Shown: positions 7,301 through 14,295 of the stretch, piece by piece
Layout: each line of letters begins with the position of its first letter
How positions within the stretch are numbered: position 1 is the first letter of the stretch
Assembly: GCA_000431075.1 (NCBI GenBank)
Contig: HF986912.1
Span: forward strand, 1 to 16,206
Source of the DNA: Firmicutes bacterium CAG:555
GTDB lineage: Bacteria; Bacillota; Clostridia; Oscillospirales; Oscillospiraceae
DNA length: 16,206 bases
Direction of reading: 5' to 3'
Made by a program: the position numbers and the translations under genes
Notes under the pieces: generated by a model
The model's input: the letters and a program-made list of their open reading frames with translations, nothing else
Database searches by the model: none
Told to the model about the DNA's origin: nothing

Positions 7301-10300
7301 TGTTGTTGCGGGACACGATACCTTCGGTGTTGAAGGTGTTGATATGACCCGGGCCGCCCGACCAAGTCATCTCAAAGCCGCCGATGGCGATAACGCCGGT
7401 GTTGGCGCTGTTGAAGTCTGCGATCTTGTCCTTGTATTCCTTCCAGCGCTGCTGGCTGTAAGCGGTCGCAAGATCCATGTCGTACAGGGCACCCTCGGGG
7501 TTGGCTGCACTGGTGGTATCAAAGTAGTTCGAGTGGTCGGTGAATGCGACAAACTGGACATTTGCGCTCTCGGGCAGGTTCTTTACATAGTCAAGAGCCG
7601 TGTCGAGAGAGCCTGAGCCGTCGGAATACTGGGTGTGGCTGTGCAGCTGACCGAAGTAGCGCTGATACTGTGCCTTGCCGACGATGAAGTACCAGTTGAG
7701 CGTTGCGCTCTTACCGTCGGTGCGCTTCACGGTGATCTGCACATCGACACGGCCGTCTGCCATGTCCTTATCGGGGGTGTAGCTTATCTTGCCGTTTGCG
7801 ACAGTCGCCTTGACGGCAGTGCCGTTCACGGTCATCTCGATCGTTGGATCAATGCCTGCGTTTACAATGGTCGCACCGATGGTCGGGCGCTTTTCGCTGC
7901 CTGTCTCAGAACGAACCTCGGGCATCGGGTCAATGACGGACGGGTCGTCCTTGACCTCGATCTCGACTGTGCTGTTGATGGGGATGTACTTGTTGTCCGT
8001 ACCCTTGACGGAGACAGTGAGCTTATCGCCGGAGATAAGAGCGTCCGGGATGCTGATGGTGTAGGTGCCGTCCTCGTTCTTGGCAACGCTAAGTGCGGTG
8101 CCGTCACTCAGCCATGCTTTTATGTCACCACTGACGCCGAAGGGGGCGTCTGCGGTGAAAGTCAGCTCGTAGTCCTGACCGACATATGCAGGGAGCACTG
8201 TGCCAAAGTCGAAGGTGGGCGTATTCACGATGCCGTCCACGATGGTGCTGCCCACCGCAGGGTAGAAGTTAAACGAATAGATGGTGTAGTCGGTGACATT
8301 GTACATGGAGTACACCTTGAAGCTGTCGTTGTAGTACTCCAGCCACTGGCTGTGCTTGCCGTTGAACTTTGCCGTGCGGCTTTCCATCTCAAAGCCGCCG
8401 ACACCGCCGGAGCAGGTGCGAACCAGCCAATCGGCGTCTTCGCTTGCGGTCTGAGTATAGAAGGCGTTGTTGCCGGTGCCGTTTGCGCACAGGTAGCCGT
8501 AGGTCTTGTTGTAGAAACGGTAGTAGTCGCCGTTTTTCTCAACGGTGAACACGACTGCACCGTTTGCGCAGGAGGCCTTGCCGTCCTGAATGGTGGCGGC
8601 TGCCTTGAGTATCGACGGGCTTTCGGTGTTGCTGTCCTGAGCGGCGAGGACCGCTGCGGCGTTGGTGTTATAGATAACAACTTCGCTGCCAGCCTCGGGG
8701 AGAACGTCTGCGGGCGTATCCGAGCCGTCGTCGACAACGAGATAGAACTGCTGAGCAAACAGAGCCTCATCGCCTATCTTGGAGAAACTGCTCCAGTTGC
8801 CCTTGTCGGCGTACCATTCAAGATAGTTGCCACGGACTGTATTTTTAATGTAGAAGCAGTCGGAGGTTGCTGCCTTCTCAAGCTGCCATGCGGTGTTCAC
8901 ATCGTCCAGCGGGGTGCTGGTGAACTTTGCACCCATGGAGAGCTTCTTGCCGTCTGCGGTGGAGAAGGTGTAGCTTCCGTCGGAGTTCACACCGACCGTC
9001 CAGATGTCGGCCTTGGTGTAGCCGGAAAGCTTGCCGTCTGCAATGGTGACGGCGGTGCCCTGATTATAATATGTACCGGCATAGTCGGTGGACAGAGCTT
9101 TGAGGTTTGCGGGATTGAAAATAACAACGGTGTCGCCTGCCGAGAGACTGGTGACGATGCCGCTTTCCTTGACCTTGAAAAATGCCTGAGCAAACAGAGC
9201 TTCGTCGCCTATCTTGGAGAAGCTGCTCCAGTTGCCCTTGTCGGCGTACCATTCAAGGTAGTTGCCGCGGACCGTGTTTTTAATATAGTAGCAGCCTGCG
9301 GTCTTTGCTTCTTCAAGCTGCCATGCGGTGTTCACATCGTCCAGCGGGGTGCTGGTGAACTTTGCACCCATGGAGAGCTTCTTGCCGTCTGCGGTAGAGA
9401 AGGTGTAGCTTCCGTCGGAGTTAACGCCGACAGTCCAGACATCAGCGGCGGTGTAGCCGCTGAGCTTCGTGCCGTCGAGGGAGACATCAGTACCCTGATT
9501 GTAGTAAGTTCCGCCGTAATCGGTGGACAGAGCCTTGAGGTTTGCGGGGTTGTAGATAACGACCTTGTCGCCGTCCTTGAGAAGTGCGCTGGGCTCGGGA
9601 GTAGGCGTGGGATCGGGAGTTTCGGTATCGATCACGAGGTATATCTGCTGCTCAAATGCATCGCCCGTGCCGGTGTATGCACTCCATGTGCCCTTTGAGG
9701 CATACCACTGGAGACGGTACTTGTCGGTGCGGCCGGTGTTGTCAATATAGAATGTGCCGTCCTTGCCGTCAACTGCGGTGAGCTTCCAGCTGTTGTTGAC
9801 CTTGTCAAGCGGAGTGCTGGTGTAGCCGGTGTCCATGGAGAGCTTCTCGCCCTTTGCGGTGGAGAAGCTGTAGGTGCCGTCATCGTTAATGCCGAGCGTC
9901 CACTTGTCGACATCGGTAAAGCCTGTGAGCTTGCCGTTCTCGACCTTAACATCGTTGCCCTTGTTGTAGAATCCGGAATATTCCGTGGACAGGGTCTTGA
10001 GGCTTGCGGGGTTAAACACAACGACCGTGTCGCCGTCCTTGAGGGCGCTCAGGTCGGTGACTATGCCGCTTTCACGGACGGCAGCGGTGTCGAGCTTATA
10101 AAGCGTAAACTCGGACGGGTAGCCGCCGGGGGTTTTCTCAACCGTGGCATTTTTGTATGCACGGAACTTGTTCTGCGAGCCCTTGTTGCTTGCAAGAGTA
10201 ACGGTATCGTCGCCCTGACCGGCAAAGCTGAACTTGCCGTCGGCGAAGCTGACCTTCCAGCTGTAATCGCCGGACTTGATGCCGTTATTATTGCCGCCCT

Positions 10301-10628
10301 TGGGAGCAATGGTGTTTCCGCTGCTGTCTTTGAGCTTGATACCGTCAGTGCCGACGGTGACCGTCCACAGCAGGGCGGGGTCGACCGTAACGGCGTTTTC
10401 ATCTGCGGTGACGGCTGCTGCCGTTAACCAAGTGCCGTCGAGGACACCGGGGGCATAGCCGCTGTCGGTGACGAGAACATACTGACCGTCAACAAGCTCA
10501 GACGCTTGCGTGATCTGAGTCGCAGTCACTGTGGTATCGTCCGCCAGTACCGAGATCGGCAGCAGCGAGACCAGCATGAGCAGCGACAGCAGAGCGCTTA
10601 ATAATCGTCTGCTTTTTGTTGCTTTCAT
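4371..10628 (-). CDS. Giant secreted, sortase-anchored multidomain protein with PHP metallo-phosphoesterase domain
   Basis: 2085 residues. Signal peptide 1-29 (basic start, Leu-rich core, 'SVLA' cleavage). Then a divergent beta domain (about 30-180), three closely related repeats of about 145 residues (about 188-340, 347-485, 488-630) and a fourth diverged copy (about 640-793). Ig-like segments (about 795-985) follow. The PHP domain of the CehA/McbA type has likely metal ligands H996-S-H998, D1031-H1032, E1086, H1095, H1142 and D1205-N-H1207. Next come a CARDB-like segment, a Rossmann-like domain ('YIGIDASHYNEY', about 1455), two OB-fold-like domains (about 1757-1958), one 'HTHSFGEW...CxCG...ATGH...CANCG' repeat (about 1964-2013), a Pro/Thr/Asp linker, KPKTG (2051-2055), a membrane segment and a basic tail. 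Probably a wall-bound phosphoesterase or nuclease; the substrate is unknown. ATG 10628 was chosen for AAGGAGG 7 bases upstream; the frame extends 8 codons to a TTG that would place that site inside the gene. Confidence 0.9.
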   Translation of the reverse strand: MKATKSRRLLSALLSLLMLVSLLPISVLADDTTVTATQITQASELVDGQYVLVTDSGYAPGVLDGTWLTAAAVTADENAVTVDPALLWTVTVGTDGIKLKDSSGNTIAPKGGNNNGIKSGDYSWKVSFADGKFSFAGQGDDTVTLASNKGSQNKFRAYKNATVEKTPGGYPSEFTLYKLDTAAVRESGIVTDLSALKDGDTVVVFNPASLKTLSTEYSGFYNKGNDVKVENGKLTGFTDVDKWTLGINDDGTYSFSTAKGEKLSMDTGYTSTPLDKVNNSWKLTAVDGKDGTFYIDNTGRTDKYRLQWYASKGTWSAYTGTGDAFEQQIYLVIDTETPDPTPTPEPSALLKDGDKVVIYNPANLKALSTDYGGTYYNQGTDVSLDGTKLSGYTAADVWTVGVNSDGSYTFSTADGKKLSMGAKFTSTPLDDVNTAWQLEEAKTAGCYYIKNTVRGNYLEWYADKGNWSSFSKIGDEALFAQAFFKVKESGIVTSLSAGDTVVIFNPANLKALSTDYAGTYYNQGTAVTIADGKLSGYTKADIWTVGVNSDGSYTFSTADGKKLSMGAKFTSTPLDDVNTAWQLEKAATSDCFYIKNTVRGNYLEWYADKGNWSSFSKIGDEALFAQQFYLVVDDGSDTPADVLPEAGSEVVIYNTNAAAVLAAQDSNTESPSILKAAATIQDGKASCANGAVVFTVEKNGDYYRFYNKTYGYLCANGTGNNAFYTQTASEDADWLVRTCSGGVGGFEMESRTAKFNGKHSQWLEYYNDSFKVYSMYNVTDYTIYSFNFYPAVGSTIVDGIVNTPTFDFGTVLPAYVGQDYELTFTADAPFGVSGDIKAWLSDGTALSVAKNEDGTYTISIPDALISGDKLTVSVKGTDNKYIPINSTVEIEVKDDPSVIDPMPEVRSETGSEKRPTIGATIVNAGIDPTIEMTVNGTAVKATVANGKISYTPDKDMADGRVDVQITVKRTDGKSATLNWYFIVGKAQYQRYFGQLHSHTQYSDGSGSLDTALDYVKNLPESANVQFVAFTDHSNYFDTTSAANPEGALYDMDLATAYSQQRWKEYKDKIADFNSANTGVIAIGGFEMTWSGGPGHINTFNTEGIVSRNNKTLNNKTSDAGMKAYYALLSQSEGIDSISQFNHPGTTFGTFSDFAYWDGVIDSRIYMVEVGNGEGQIGAGGYYPSYEYYIMALDKGWHVAPTNNQDNHKGKWGNANDARDVIITDNFSEDGIYEAIRERRMYSTEDKNLELGYTVNGSMMGSTLSTVPEALDIEVSVADPDKTDSISKVEIVANSGKVVYTWDDPAELTAGLLTAQLAPSYSYYFVRVTEADGDLAVTAPVWVGEMLKLGVSSFVCGTSTPVTGEELTLTTTMFNSETTDATVKALSYTIGGVSIGVDQTGYTVAAGSTLEIPFKWTPDKARVTTVTVTAVVEQGGNEYTFTKTLELDVQDADKLVYIGIDASHYNEYVAGNYKDSMGNFGNLAAQYSVRTVTLGTSADLIAACGNSKYKAIILTAPSRRLEAAQADPRVYSADELAAIKAFNANGGTVILAGWSDNYENYDVIKNNPAIKHMAETQNEVLAALGSSLRISDDATYDDVRSAADGVDKWRLYFSDYNNDNPLTGGVIYDADHPYDKLYTERFSHYGGASIYAVDASGNATSTLPSTVSPVVYGHATTYSIDVDGDGLGGAGTPKYAFKDNDSRLMVMATEQLDGKGLIVVSGAAFMSNFEVQAQVDNGAEKNYSNYRICQNLLGMLNPVTITPIADVQAEKDENVKYTIEGIVTSNASGYDKDTAFFDCIYVQDGTAGINCFPVAGNFKIGDKVRISGTTSSYQGERQLAVSSIEKIGEETPVQPTVVTSKQINDGSVLGSLVTVKGVITRVEMANGLVQTIMVKDANGDESRVFIDGYITTAKDVVNAEVGREITATGLASYDNTFTLSDGTAVAPRIRIRDRADVVCGDKVEHTHSFGEWTVTKKATCTEPGEQTRTCDCGYSETQVIPATGHDYVNGVCANCGAVQTPDKPTPDTPDKPTPDTPDTPDKPDGGKSNNDKPKTGDDSHIVMWIGVLVISMAVGGTVLYHKKREQ
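4501..4572 (-). repeat. Short tandem repeat encoding the Pro-Asp-Thr wall-spanning linker
   Basis: Units of TCCGGAGTGGGCTTATC and variants recur here (forward-strand view), encoding 'TPDKPTPDTPDKPTPDTPDTP' style residues just before the KPKTG anchor. Such linkers span the cell wall and often vary in length between strains. Confidence 0.7.
8751..9133 (-). repeat. Internal direct repeat, copy A (period 435 bp)
   Basis: About 380 bases are nearly identical to 9186-9568, exactly 435 bases (145 codons) away and in frame. The copy encodes the third beta repeat, including 'GVNSDGSYTFSTADGKKLS' and 'YADKGNWSSFSKIGDEALF'. Confidence 0.85.
9186..9568 (-). repeat. Internal direct repeat, copy B (period 435 bp)
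   Basis: Partner of 8751-9133, encoding the second beta repeat. The first repeat (about 9610-10070) is clearly related at protein level but much more diverged in DNA, so A and B look like a recent duplication or a pair kept alike by gene conversion. Confidence 0.85.
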
Positions 10629-10687
10629 CAAAGGACCTCCTTTTTGATTCAACTTTTCCGTTTTTTGGCCCGTTCCGGCTGAATAGC

Positions 10688-10728
10688 AAAAAAATCGCCC
10701 TCGCCTGCGAAAACAGGCGAATGACGAT
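10688..10728 (-). terminator. Leader terminator (attenuator) upstream of the giant surface protein gene
   Basis: Reverse strand: ATCGTC (10728-10723) pairs with GGCGAT (10699-10694), and after one bulged A, TTCGCCTG (10721-10714) pairs with CAGGCGAG (10707-10700), loop TTTTCG. A T7 run follows from the last arm base to 10688. This is a full intrinsic terminator placed 60 bases before the start codon and pointing toward it, with no gene upstream on that strand. It therefore most likely ends leader transcripts of the 4371-10628 gene. Confidence 0.75.
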
Positions 10729-10785
10729 CTGCAGATTAGGAGGGGATTGCCGAAGCTAAGGCAGAATTTGTCCTAAAACGCAGAT
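10727..10785 (-). ncRNA. Foldable leader segment before the attenuator (possible riboswitch-like element)
   Basis: On the reverse strand ATCTGC (10785-10780) pairs with GCAGAT (10732-10727). After a 3x3 internal loop TTAGGA (10776-10771) pairs with TCCTAA (10741-10736), and inside this TGCC and GGCA can pair. The last two bases of the outer stem are shared with the terminator arm, so the structures are mutually linked. No known riboswitch consensus was recognised; its regulatory role is inferred from position. Confidence 0.45.
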
Positions 10786-10826
10786 TGAGCCATAAACCGG
10801 AGCAAACCATATTAGTTGATGAAACC

Positions 10827-10835
10827 ATTTTAACA
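10827..10835 (-). promoter_or_regulatory. Candidate extended -10 promoter for the giant surface protein gene
   Basis: Reverse strand TGT-TAAAAT (10835-10827) is an extended -10 element with a 5/6 hexamer; the -35 region is poor. Transcription would start near 10820, giving a leader of about 190 bases that includes the foldable segment and attenuator. Confidence 0.4.
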
Positions 10836-10890
10836 TACCGTTTCCGTAAAAGCCACAAAAATTTTACTGCTTTACGCACATTTTACGAGC

Positions 10891-10919
10891 TTGACAGGGG
10901 CATACAAAATTGCTATGCT
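10891..10919 (+). promoter_or_regulatory. Sigma-A promoter of the YibE/F gene
   Basis: Perfect TTGACA (10891-10896), 17-bp spacer, then TATGCT (10914-10919). The predicted start near 10926 lies about 24 bases before the chosen start codon. Confidence 0.7.
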
Positions 10920-10949
10920 GAACGTAAAATGAAATGGGGGGTCTTTTGG

Positions 10950-12131
10950 ATGGAAAAGCTCGCTCCTCGGCATAATTTCAAACAGTGGCTGAAGGATAAC
11001 CGCATGAGCATCATCGTGCTTGCGGCGGCACTTGTGCTTTTTATCGTACTGCGTGTCATCGCTGCACCCGAGGACGCTGCACCGACGACCGACGGTGACT
11101 ATGCCGAGTATGAAAATGCCGTTGTGACGAATGTTCTGTCGGACACCACATTCGCAGACCCCACGGCGGACAATGCACTGCGCGGCGAGCAGCTTTTGCT
11201 TGCCGAGGTAAAGACCGGCCGGTACAAGGGCGAGACCTTGCAGGTCAACAACTATGTCGGCCCTCTCTACGGCGGCAGCGTCGAGGTCGGCGACGGTGTG
11301 ACGCTGCTTATCTCCACCTACTCCGACGGCAGCCACACGGCGACGGTCTATGAGTATAACCGCACGAGCATGCTTGTTATAATAGCTTTGGCGTTTGTCT
11401 TGGTCACGGTGCTCGTCGGCGGAAAGGTGGGCGCAAAATCGCTTGTTGCCCTTGCCATCACGCTTGCCTGCTTGTTCTGGCTTTTGATACCGCTGCTCAT
11501 AAAGGGCGCACCCACGCTGCTCACGGTGTTCCTCGTGTGTGCATATATAACCGTGGTCACGATGGTGATACTCAGCGGCACGGGACGCAAGAGCGTCTGC
11601 GCCATGCTCGGCACGGTCGCCGGTACGGCTATCGCACTGCTGTTCGGCCTGCTTGCGCAAAAGCTTGCACGCATAAGCGGCATGCGCCTTGCCGATGTCG
11701 AGCCGCTTTTGCAGTTGCGCCAGACCGGCACGCCCATCGGACTTCAGGGACTTCTGGTCGGCGGTATCGTCATAAGCGCACTGGGCGCTGTGATGGATGT
11801 TGCCATGAGCATCGCCTCGGCGCTCACCGAGGTGCACACGGTCGCACCGCAGATGAATGCAAAGGAGCTGTTCCGCTCGGGCATGAATATCGGCCGTGAC
11901 ATGGTCGGCACGATGACGAATACGCTGATACTTGCGTTCTTAGGCAGCGGCTTTGCACTGGTAATTTATCTGTACTCGCTGAGCCTCAGCCCGCATCAGC
12001 TGCTCAGCTCATCGTATTTTGCGATAGAGGTCGTCAGCGGCATATCAAGCAGCATCGGCGTTATCCTGTCCGTCCCGCTGACGGCACTCATCAGCTCCGT
12101 GCTTTTGACCAAAGATAAAAAACACGAATGA
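10950..12131 (+). CDS. YibE/F family multi-spanning membrane protein
   Basis: 393 residues. A short basic N-terminus leads into one membrane helix (about 24-44), an extracytoplasmic domain of about 95 residues rich in D, E, T and G, and then a cluster of 6-7 hydrophobic helices to the C-terminus. The arrangement and segments such as 'VGGKVGAKSLVALAITLACLFWLLIPLL', here seen as consecutive helices, 'VGGIVISALGAVMDVAMSIASAL' and 'GRDMVGTMTNTLILAFLGS' are typical of the YibE/F family, whose biochemical role is not established. ATG 10950 was chosen because GGGGGG (10936-10941) lies 8 bases upstream and the promoter ends just before it. The open frame runs back to 10785 and an in-frame ATG lies at 10929, but those lack a ribosome site or precede the promoter. 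Divergent from the giant surface protein gene; monocistronic. Confidence 0.87.
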   Translation: MEKLAPRHNFKQWLKDNRMSIIVLAAALVLFIVLRVIAAPEDAAPTTDGDYAEYENAVVTNVLSDTTFADPTADNALRGEQLLLAEVKTGRYKGETLQVNNYVGPLYGGSVEVGDGVTLLISTYSDGSHTATVYEYNRTSMLVIIALAFVLVTVLVGGKVGAKSLVALAITLACLFWLLIPLLIKGAPTLLTVFLVCAYITVVTMVILSGTGRKSVCAMLGTVAGTAIALLFGLLAQKLARISGMRLADVEPLLQLRQTGTPIGLQGLLVGGIVISALGAVMDVAMSIASALTEVHTVAPQMNAKELFRSGMNIGRDMVGTMTNTLILAFLGSGFALVIYLYSLSLSPHQLLSSSYFAIEVVSGISSSIGVILSVPLTALISSVLLTKDKKHE

Positions 12132-12136
12132 TATGG

Positions 12137-12170
12137 CAAAACGCACCGCTTCGGCGGTGCGTTGGTTTTT
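12137..12170. terminator. Bidirectional terminator between yibE/F-like gene and MATE gene
   Basis: A 9-bp stem ACGCACCGC/GCGGTGCGT (12141-12149 with 12154-12162) with a TTCG loop has GGTTTTT on the forward side and TTTT on the reverse side. It serves both convergent genes and overlaps the last bases of the MATE stop codon. Confidence 0.88.
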
Positions 12171-13518
12171 ATTCTGCGGCACTCGGAGCACGCCACATGT
12201 CCCTGTATTTTATAAAGTAGAAGACGGCCATAACAAGGCTCAGAAGCTCGCCGACCGTGAGTGCCATCCATACGCCGTCCATTTCGAAAAACTTCGGCAG
12301 GATGAGCACCGGCACGACCATGAACAGCATCGTGCGGCAGAACGAGAGTATTGCCGAGGTCTTACCGTCGTTGAGGGCTGTAAACCAGCCCGAGGCAAAG
12401 ACGTTGAACGCCATCATCGCAAAGCTTATGGCGACTATCCTGAAACCGTGGAGTGCGACCTGCGCAACATGTGCATTGCCTTTTGCAAAGAAGTCGACGA
12501 CCGCACCGCCGAAAATGTAGCTTATTGCGGTGACAACGGCTGAGGTGCCCAAAATCGTCCACACGCTGATGCGGAAGGCCTTCGACAGACGAAGCTTGTC
12601 GCCTTTGCCCAAGTTGTAGCTCACGACGGAGGAGATACCGTTTATATAGCCTCTGAACAGGCCGCCGAACAGACCCTGAGCGTACCAGATGATGGTCAGT
12701 GACGCAACGCCGTCCGAGCCGCCGATGTCCATGAGTATGCGGTTAAACAGGATCGTGATGACCGAGAACGCAAGCACGCTGACCATTTCGGACGAACCGT
12801 TTATGCAGCTGTCGATGATGGCTTTCGAGCGCCATTTAGGCCGCACGATGTACAAAACCTGCTTGCGGTTTACGCAAAACCACACGGCGCCCACGAGCGA
12901 CTGCACGGCATAGCCGATGCTCGTTGCGATAGCTGCACCGGCAAGTCCCCAATGGAATACGGTGATAAACAGCCAGTCGAGCACGATGTTCAGCACGCCG
13001 CCGAGCACGGCGAGAAATGCGCCCAAGCCCGCCTTGCCGACGGTTATAAAGCTTAAGTGGAACACCATGCCGAACGCCGCAAACGGCAGCATTATCAAAA
13101 CCGGTATCATGTACTCACGGCAGTAGTGCAGCAGCGCTTCGTCCGAACCGAGGAAGCGGCACAGCGGGTCGAGAAAAACAAAGCACAGCGCCGCAAGCAC
13201 GATGCAAAAGCCGAACGCTACTGCTATAAGCAGCGAAAAGTCCTCACGGGCCTCCTCGAGCCTGCCCATGCCTATCTTCTTGGCAACGAGCGCATTGCCG
13301 CCCGTGCCGAACATCATGCCAAGTGCCAGCGACAGACCGATCATCGGCATGACGATGTTTATCGCCGACAGAGCGTCCGTGTCGACGAAGCGGGCGATAA
13401 AAATGCCGTCGATGGTGGAGTATATGTTTTCAAAAATGCTTGAGAATATCGTCGGCAGAGCAAAAAGTATCAGCCAGCGGAAGCTTACCTCATGCTCAAG
13501 CTTCATTTCCAGTTCCAT
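12169..13518 (-). CDS. MATE family multidrug/sodium antiporter
   Basis: 449 residues with about 12 hydrophobic helices in two homologous halves, the normal MATE size. Family signatures are visible: an N-terminal 'IFENIYSTIDGIFIARF' style first helix, 'GTGGNALVAKKIGMG' in the second helix loop, 'GGVLNIVLDWLFI' and 'GLAGAAIATSIGYAVQ' in the fifth and sixth helices, and 'VVSYNLGKGD' in the second half. Predicted to export drugs or metabolites in exchange for Na+ or H+. The ATG at 13518 follows an AGAGG site about 8 bases away. It lies 18 bases downstream of the marR gene on the same strand, so the two are almost certainly co-transcribed from the promoter at 14020-14048. The substrate is not deducible. 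Confidence 0.93.
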   Translation of the reverse strand: MELEMKLEHEVSFRWLILFALPTIFSSIFENIYSTIDGIFIARFVDTDALSAINIVMPMIGLSLALGMMFGTGGNALVAKKIGMGRLEEAREDFSLLIAVAFGFCIVLAALCFVFLDPLCRFLGSDEALLHYCREYMIPVLIMLPFAAFGMVFHLSFITVGKAGLGAFLAVLGGVLNIVLDWLFITVFHWGLAGAAIATSIGYAVQSLVGAVWFCVNRKQVLYIVRPKWRSKAIIDSCINGSSEMVSVLAFSVITILFNRILMDIGGSDGVASLTIIWYAQGLFGGLFRGYINGISSVVSYNLGKGDKLRLSKAFRISVWTILGTSAVVTAISYIFGGAVVDFFAKGNAHVAQVALHGFRIVAISFAMMAFNVFASGWFTALNDGKTSAILSFCRTMLFMVVPVLILPKFFEMDGVWMALTVGELLSLVMAVFYFIKYRDMWRAPSAAE

Positions 13519-13536
13519 GTGTTTTCCTCTTGGTGT

Positions 13537-13974
13537 TCAAAGCTTTTTCATTGCGCTTATGCACGCCGACATATACCGGCGGGTAAGCGAGAGAAGCTGC
13601 TCCTGCTCACTTTCGGTCAGCGAGCCCATCGCAATGCGGTCGCATTCCTGCAAATTTTGCAGAATGCGCCCGGCTTCGCTCCTGCCAAGCTCCGTCAGAT
13701 GCAGAGCCTTGTTGCGCCTGTCCTCGGGCAGCTCCTGCATCCGCAGCCAGCCCTTGTCGTAAAAGCCCGTGACGGCTGCATTGACCGTCTGCTTTGGCAG
13801 AAAGCACAGCGAGCAAAGCTGCTTTTGCGTGCAGCCGTCTGTCTCGTAAATTGCATTGAGGATGCACAGACTTGTGTAGCTCAGCCCCACGGACTTGGCG
13901 TAATCCTCATATGCTGCGTCCCATTCGTGCAGGCACGAGCAGTATTCCTGAATGTACCCGGCGGTGTTATCCAT
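13537..13974 (-). CDS. MarR family transcriptional regulator
   Basis: 145 residues, the usual MarR length. The winged helix-turn-helix is visible: 'SLCILNAIYETDGCTQKQLC' leads into the recognition region 'LPKQTVNAAVTGFYDKGWL' (about 59-77), followed by the wing with the hallmark 'DRRNKALHLTELGR' (about 85-98). Helices at both ends form the dimer domain. The ATG at 13974 follows AAGGAG 7 bases upstream. It heads an operon with the MATE exporter 18 bases downstream and very likely represses it and itself from the dyad at 13985-14020, with release by a small molecule. Three or more cysteines (C13, C36, C48 and others) could allow redox sensing, but that is speculative. Confidence 0.93.
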   Translation of the reverse strand: MDNTAGYIQEYCSCLHEWDAAYEDYAKSVGLSYTSLCILNAIYETDGCTQKQLCSLCFLPKQTVNAAVTGFYDKGWLRMQELPEDRRNKALHLTELGRSEAGRILQNLQECDRIAMGSLTESEQEQLLSLTRRYMSACISAMKKL

Positions 13975-13984
13975 AGCGCTCTCC

Positions 13985-14020
13985 TTAGTACGAAAACATT
14001 TTAGTCCAAATGCTGTACTA
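13985..14020. promoter_or_regulatory. Probable MarR operator dyad
   Basis: Inverted half-sites TAGTAC (13986-13991) and GTACTA (14015-14020) enclose a second pair CATTT (13997-14001) and AAATG (14008-14012). The dyad runs from the -10 hexamer to just before the marR ribosome site, the standard position for autorepression. Confidence 0.6.
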
Positions 14021-14048
14021 TTCTACTGCGCACTTTCACCAAAGTCAA
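14020..14048 (-). promoter_or_regulatory. Sigma-A promoter of the marR-MATE operon
   Basis: Reverse strand TTGACT (14048-14043), 17-bp spacer, TAGAAT (14025-14020): 5/6 and 5/6 consensus. The predicted start near 14013 lies inside the dyad. Confidence 0.75.
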
Positions 14049-14067
14049 GGGCAAGTTTTTTAACAAT

Positions 14068-14096
14068 TTGACAATATTGAGATTATGGTGTGTGTT
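14068..14096 (+). promoter_or_regulatory. Possible promoter for the small membrane peptide gene
   Basis: A perfect TTGACA at 14068-14073 is followed after 17 bases by TGTGTT, a poor -10. The start would lie just before the ATG at 14117. Divergent to the marR promoter. Confidence 0.25.
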
Positions 14097-14116
14097 CGAA
14101 AATGCATGTGAGACCA

Positions 14117-14293
14117 ATGGATGAAAAGGATGTTATAACAGTTGCTGCATGGCTTGCCGGAGCGGCTATATGGGCATGGCTCGCCTGCGATAATTTCTCC
14201 CAAGGACGCACTGTTTGGACAGTGATTCAGATGATCATCTGCGTTGGCTTTGCCACAAATGCGCTTGCAACATACATAAGAGCGAAAAAGTAA
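14117..14293 (+). CDS. Small hypothetical membrane protein (58 residues)
   Basis: Not recognised. The frame encodes an acidic start 'MDEKDV', a hydrophobic helix rich in Ala and Trp (about 7-24), a short polar turn 'DNFSQGRT', a second hydrophobic helix (about 33-52) and a basic end 'RAKK'. This two-helix hairpin with a positive C-terminus is plausible for a real small inner-membrane protein. The ATG at 14117 has a weak GTGAGA site; an in-frame GTG at 14090 and ATG at 14102 are alternatives without better sites. A hairpin with a T-run follows the stop directly, supporting an independent small gene. Confidence 0.55.
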   Translation: MDEKDVITVAAWLAGAAIWAWLACDNFSQGRTVWTVIQMIICVGFATNALATYIRAKK

Positions 14294-14295
14294 AC

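Noticed and set aside
8751..9568. Mobile element duplication
   Set aside because: The two copies are in-frame coding repeats of a surface protein with no transposase, terminal inverted repeats or target duplication.
4389..9698. Three long forward-strand open frames (4389-5876, 5916-7616, 7635-9698; up to 687 codons) opposite the giant gene
   Set aside because: They lack family resemblance, have odd Val/Ala/Gly/Cys-rich composition and mirror the codon pattern of the reverse-strand gene, whose domains are clear. Antisense shadows.
10785..10949. N-terminal extension of the YibE/F protein to 10785
   Set aside because: The TTGACA/TATGCT promoter lies inside it, and the ATG at 10950 has a G-rich ribosome site.
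10872..11837. 321-codon reverse frame opposite the YibE/F gene
   Set aside because: Antisense shadow of a clear membrane protein gene; no ribosome site or family resemblance.
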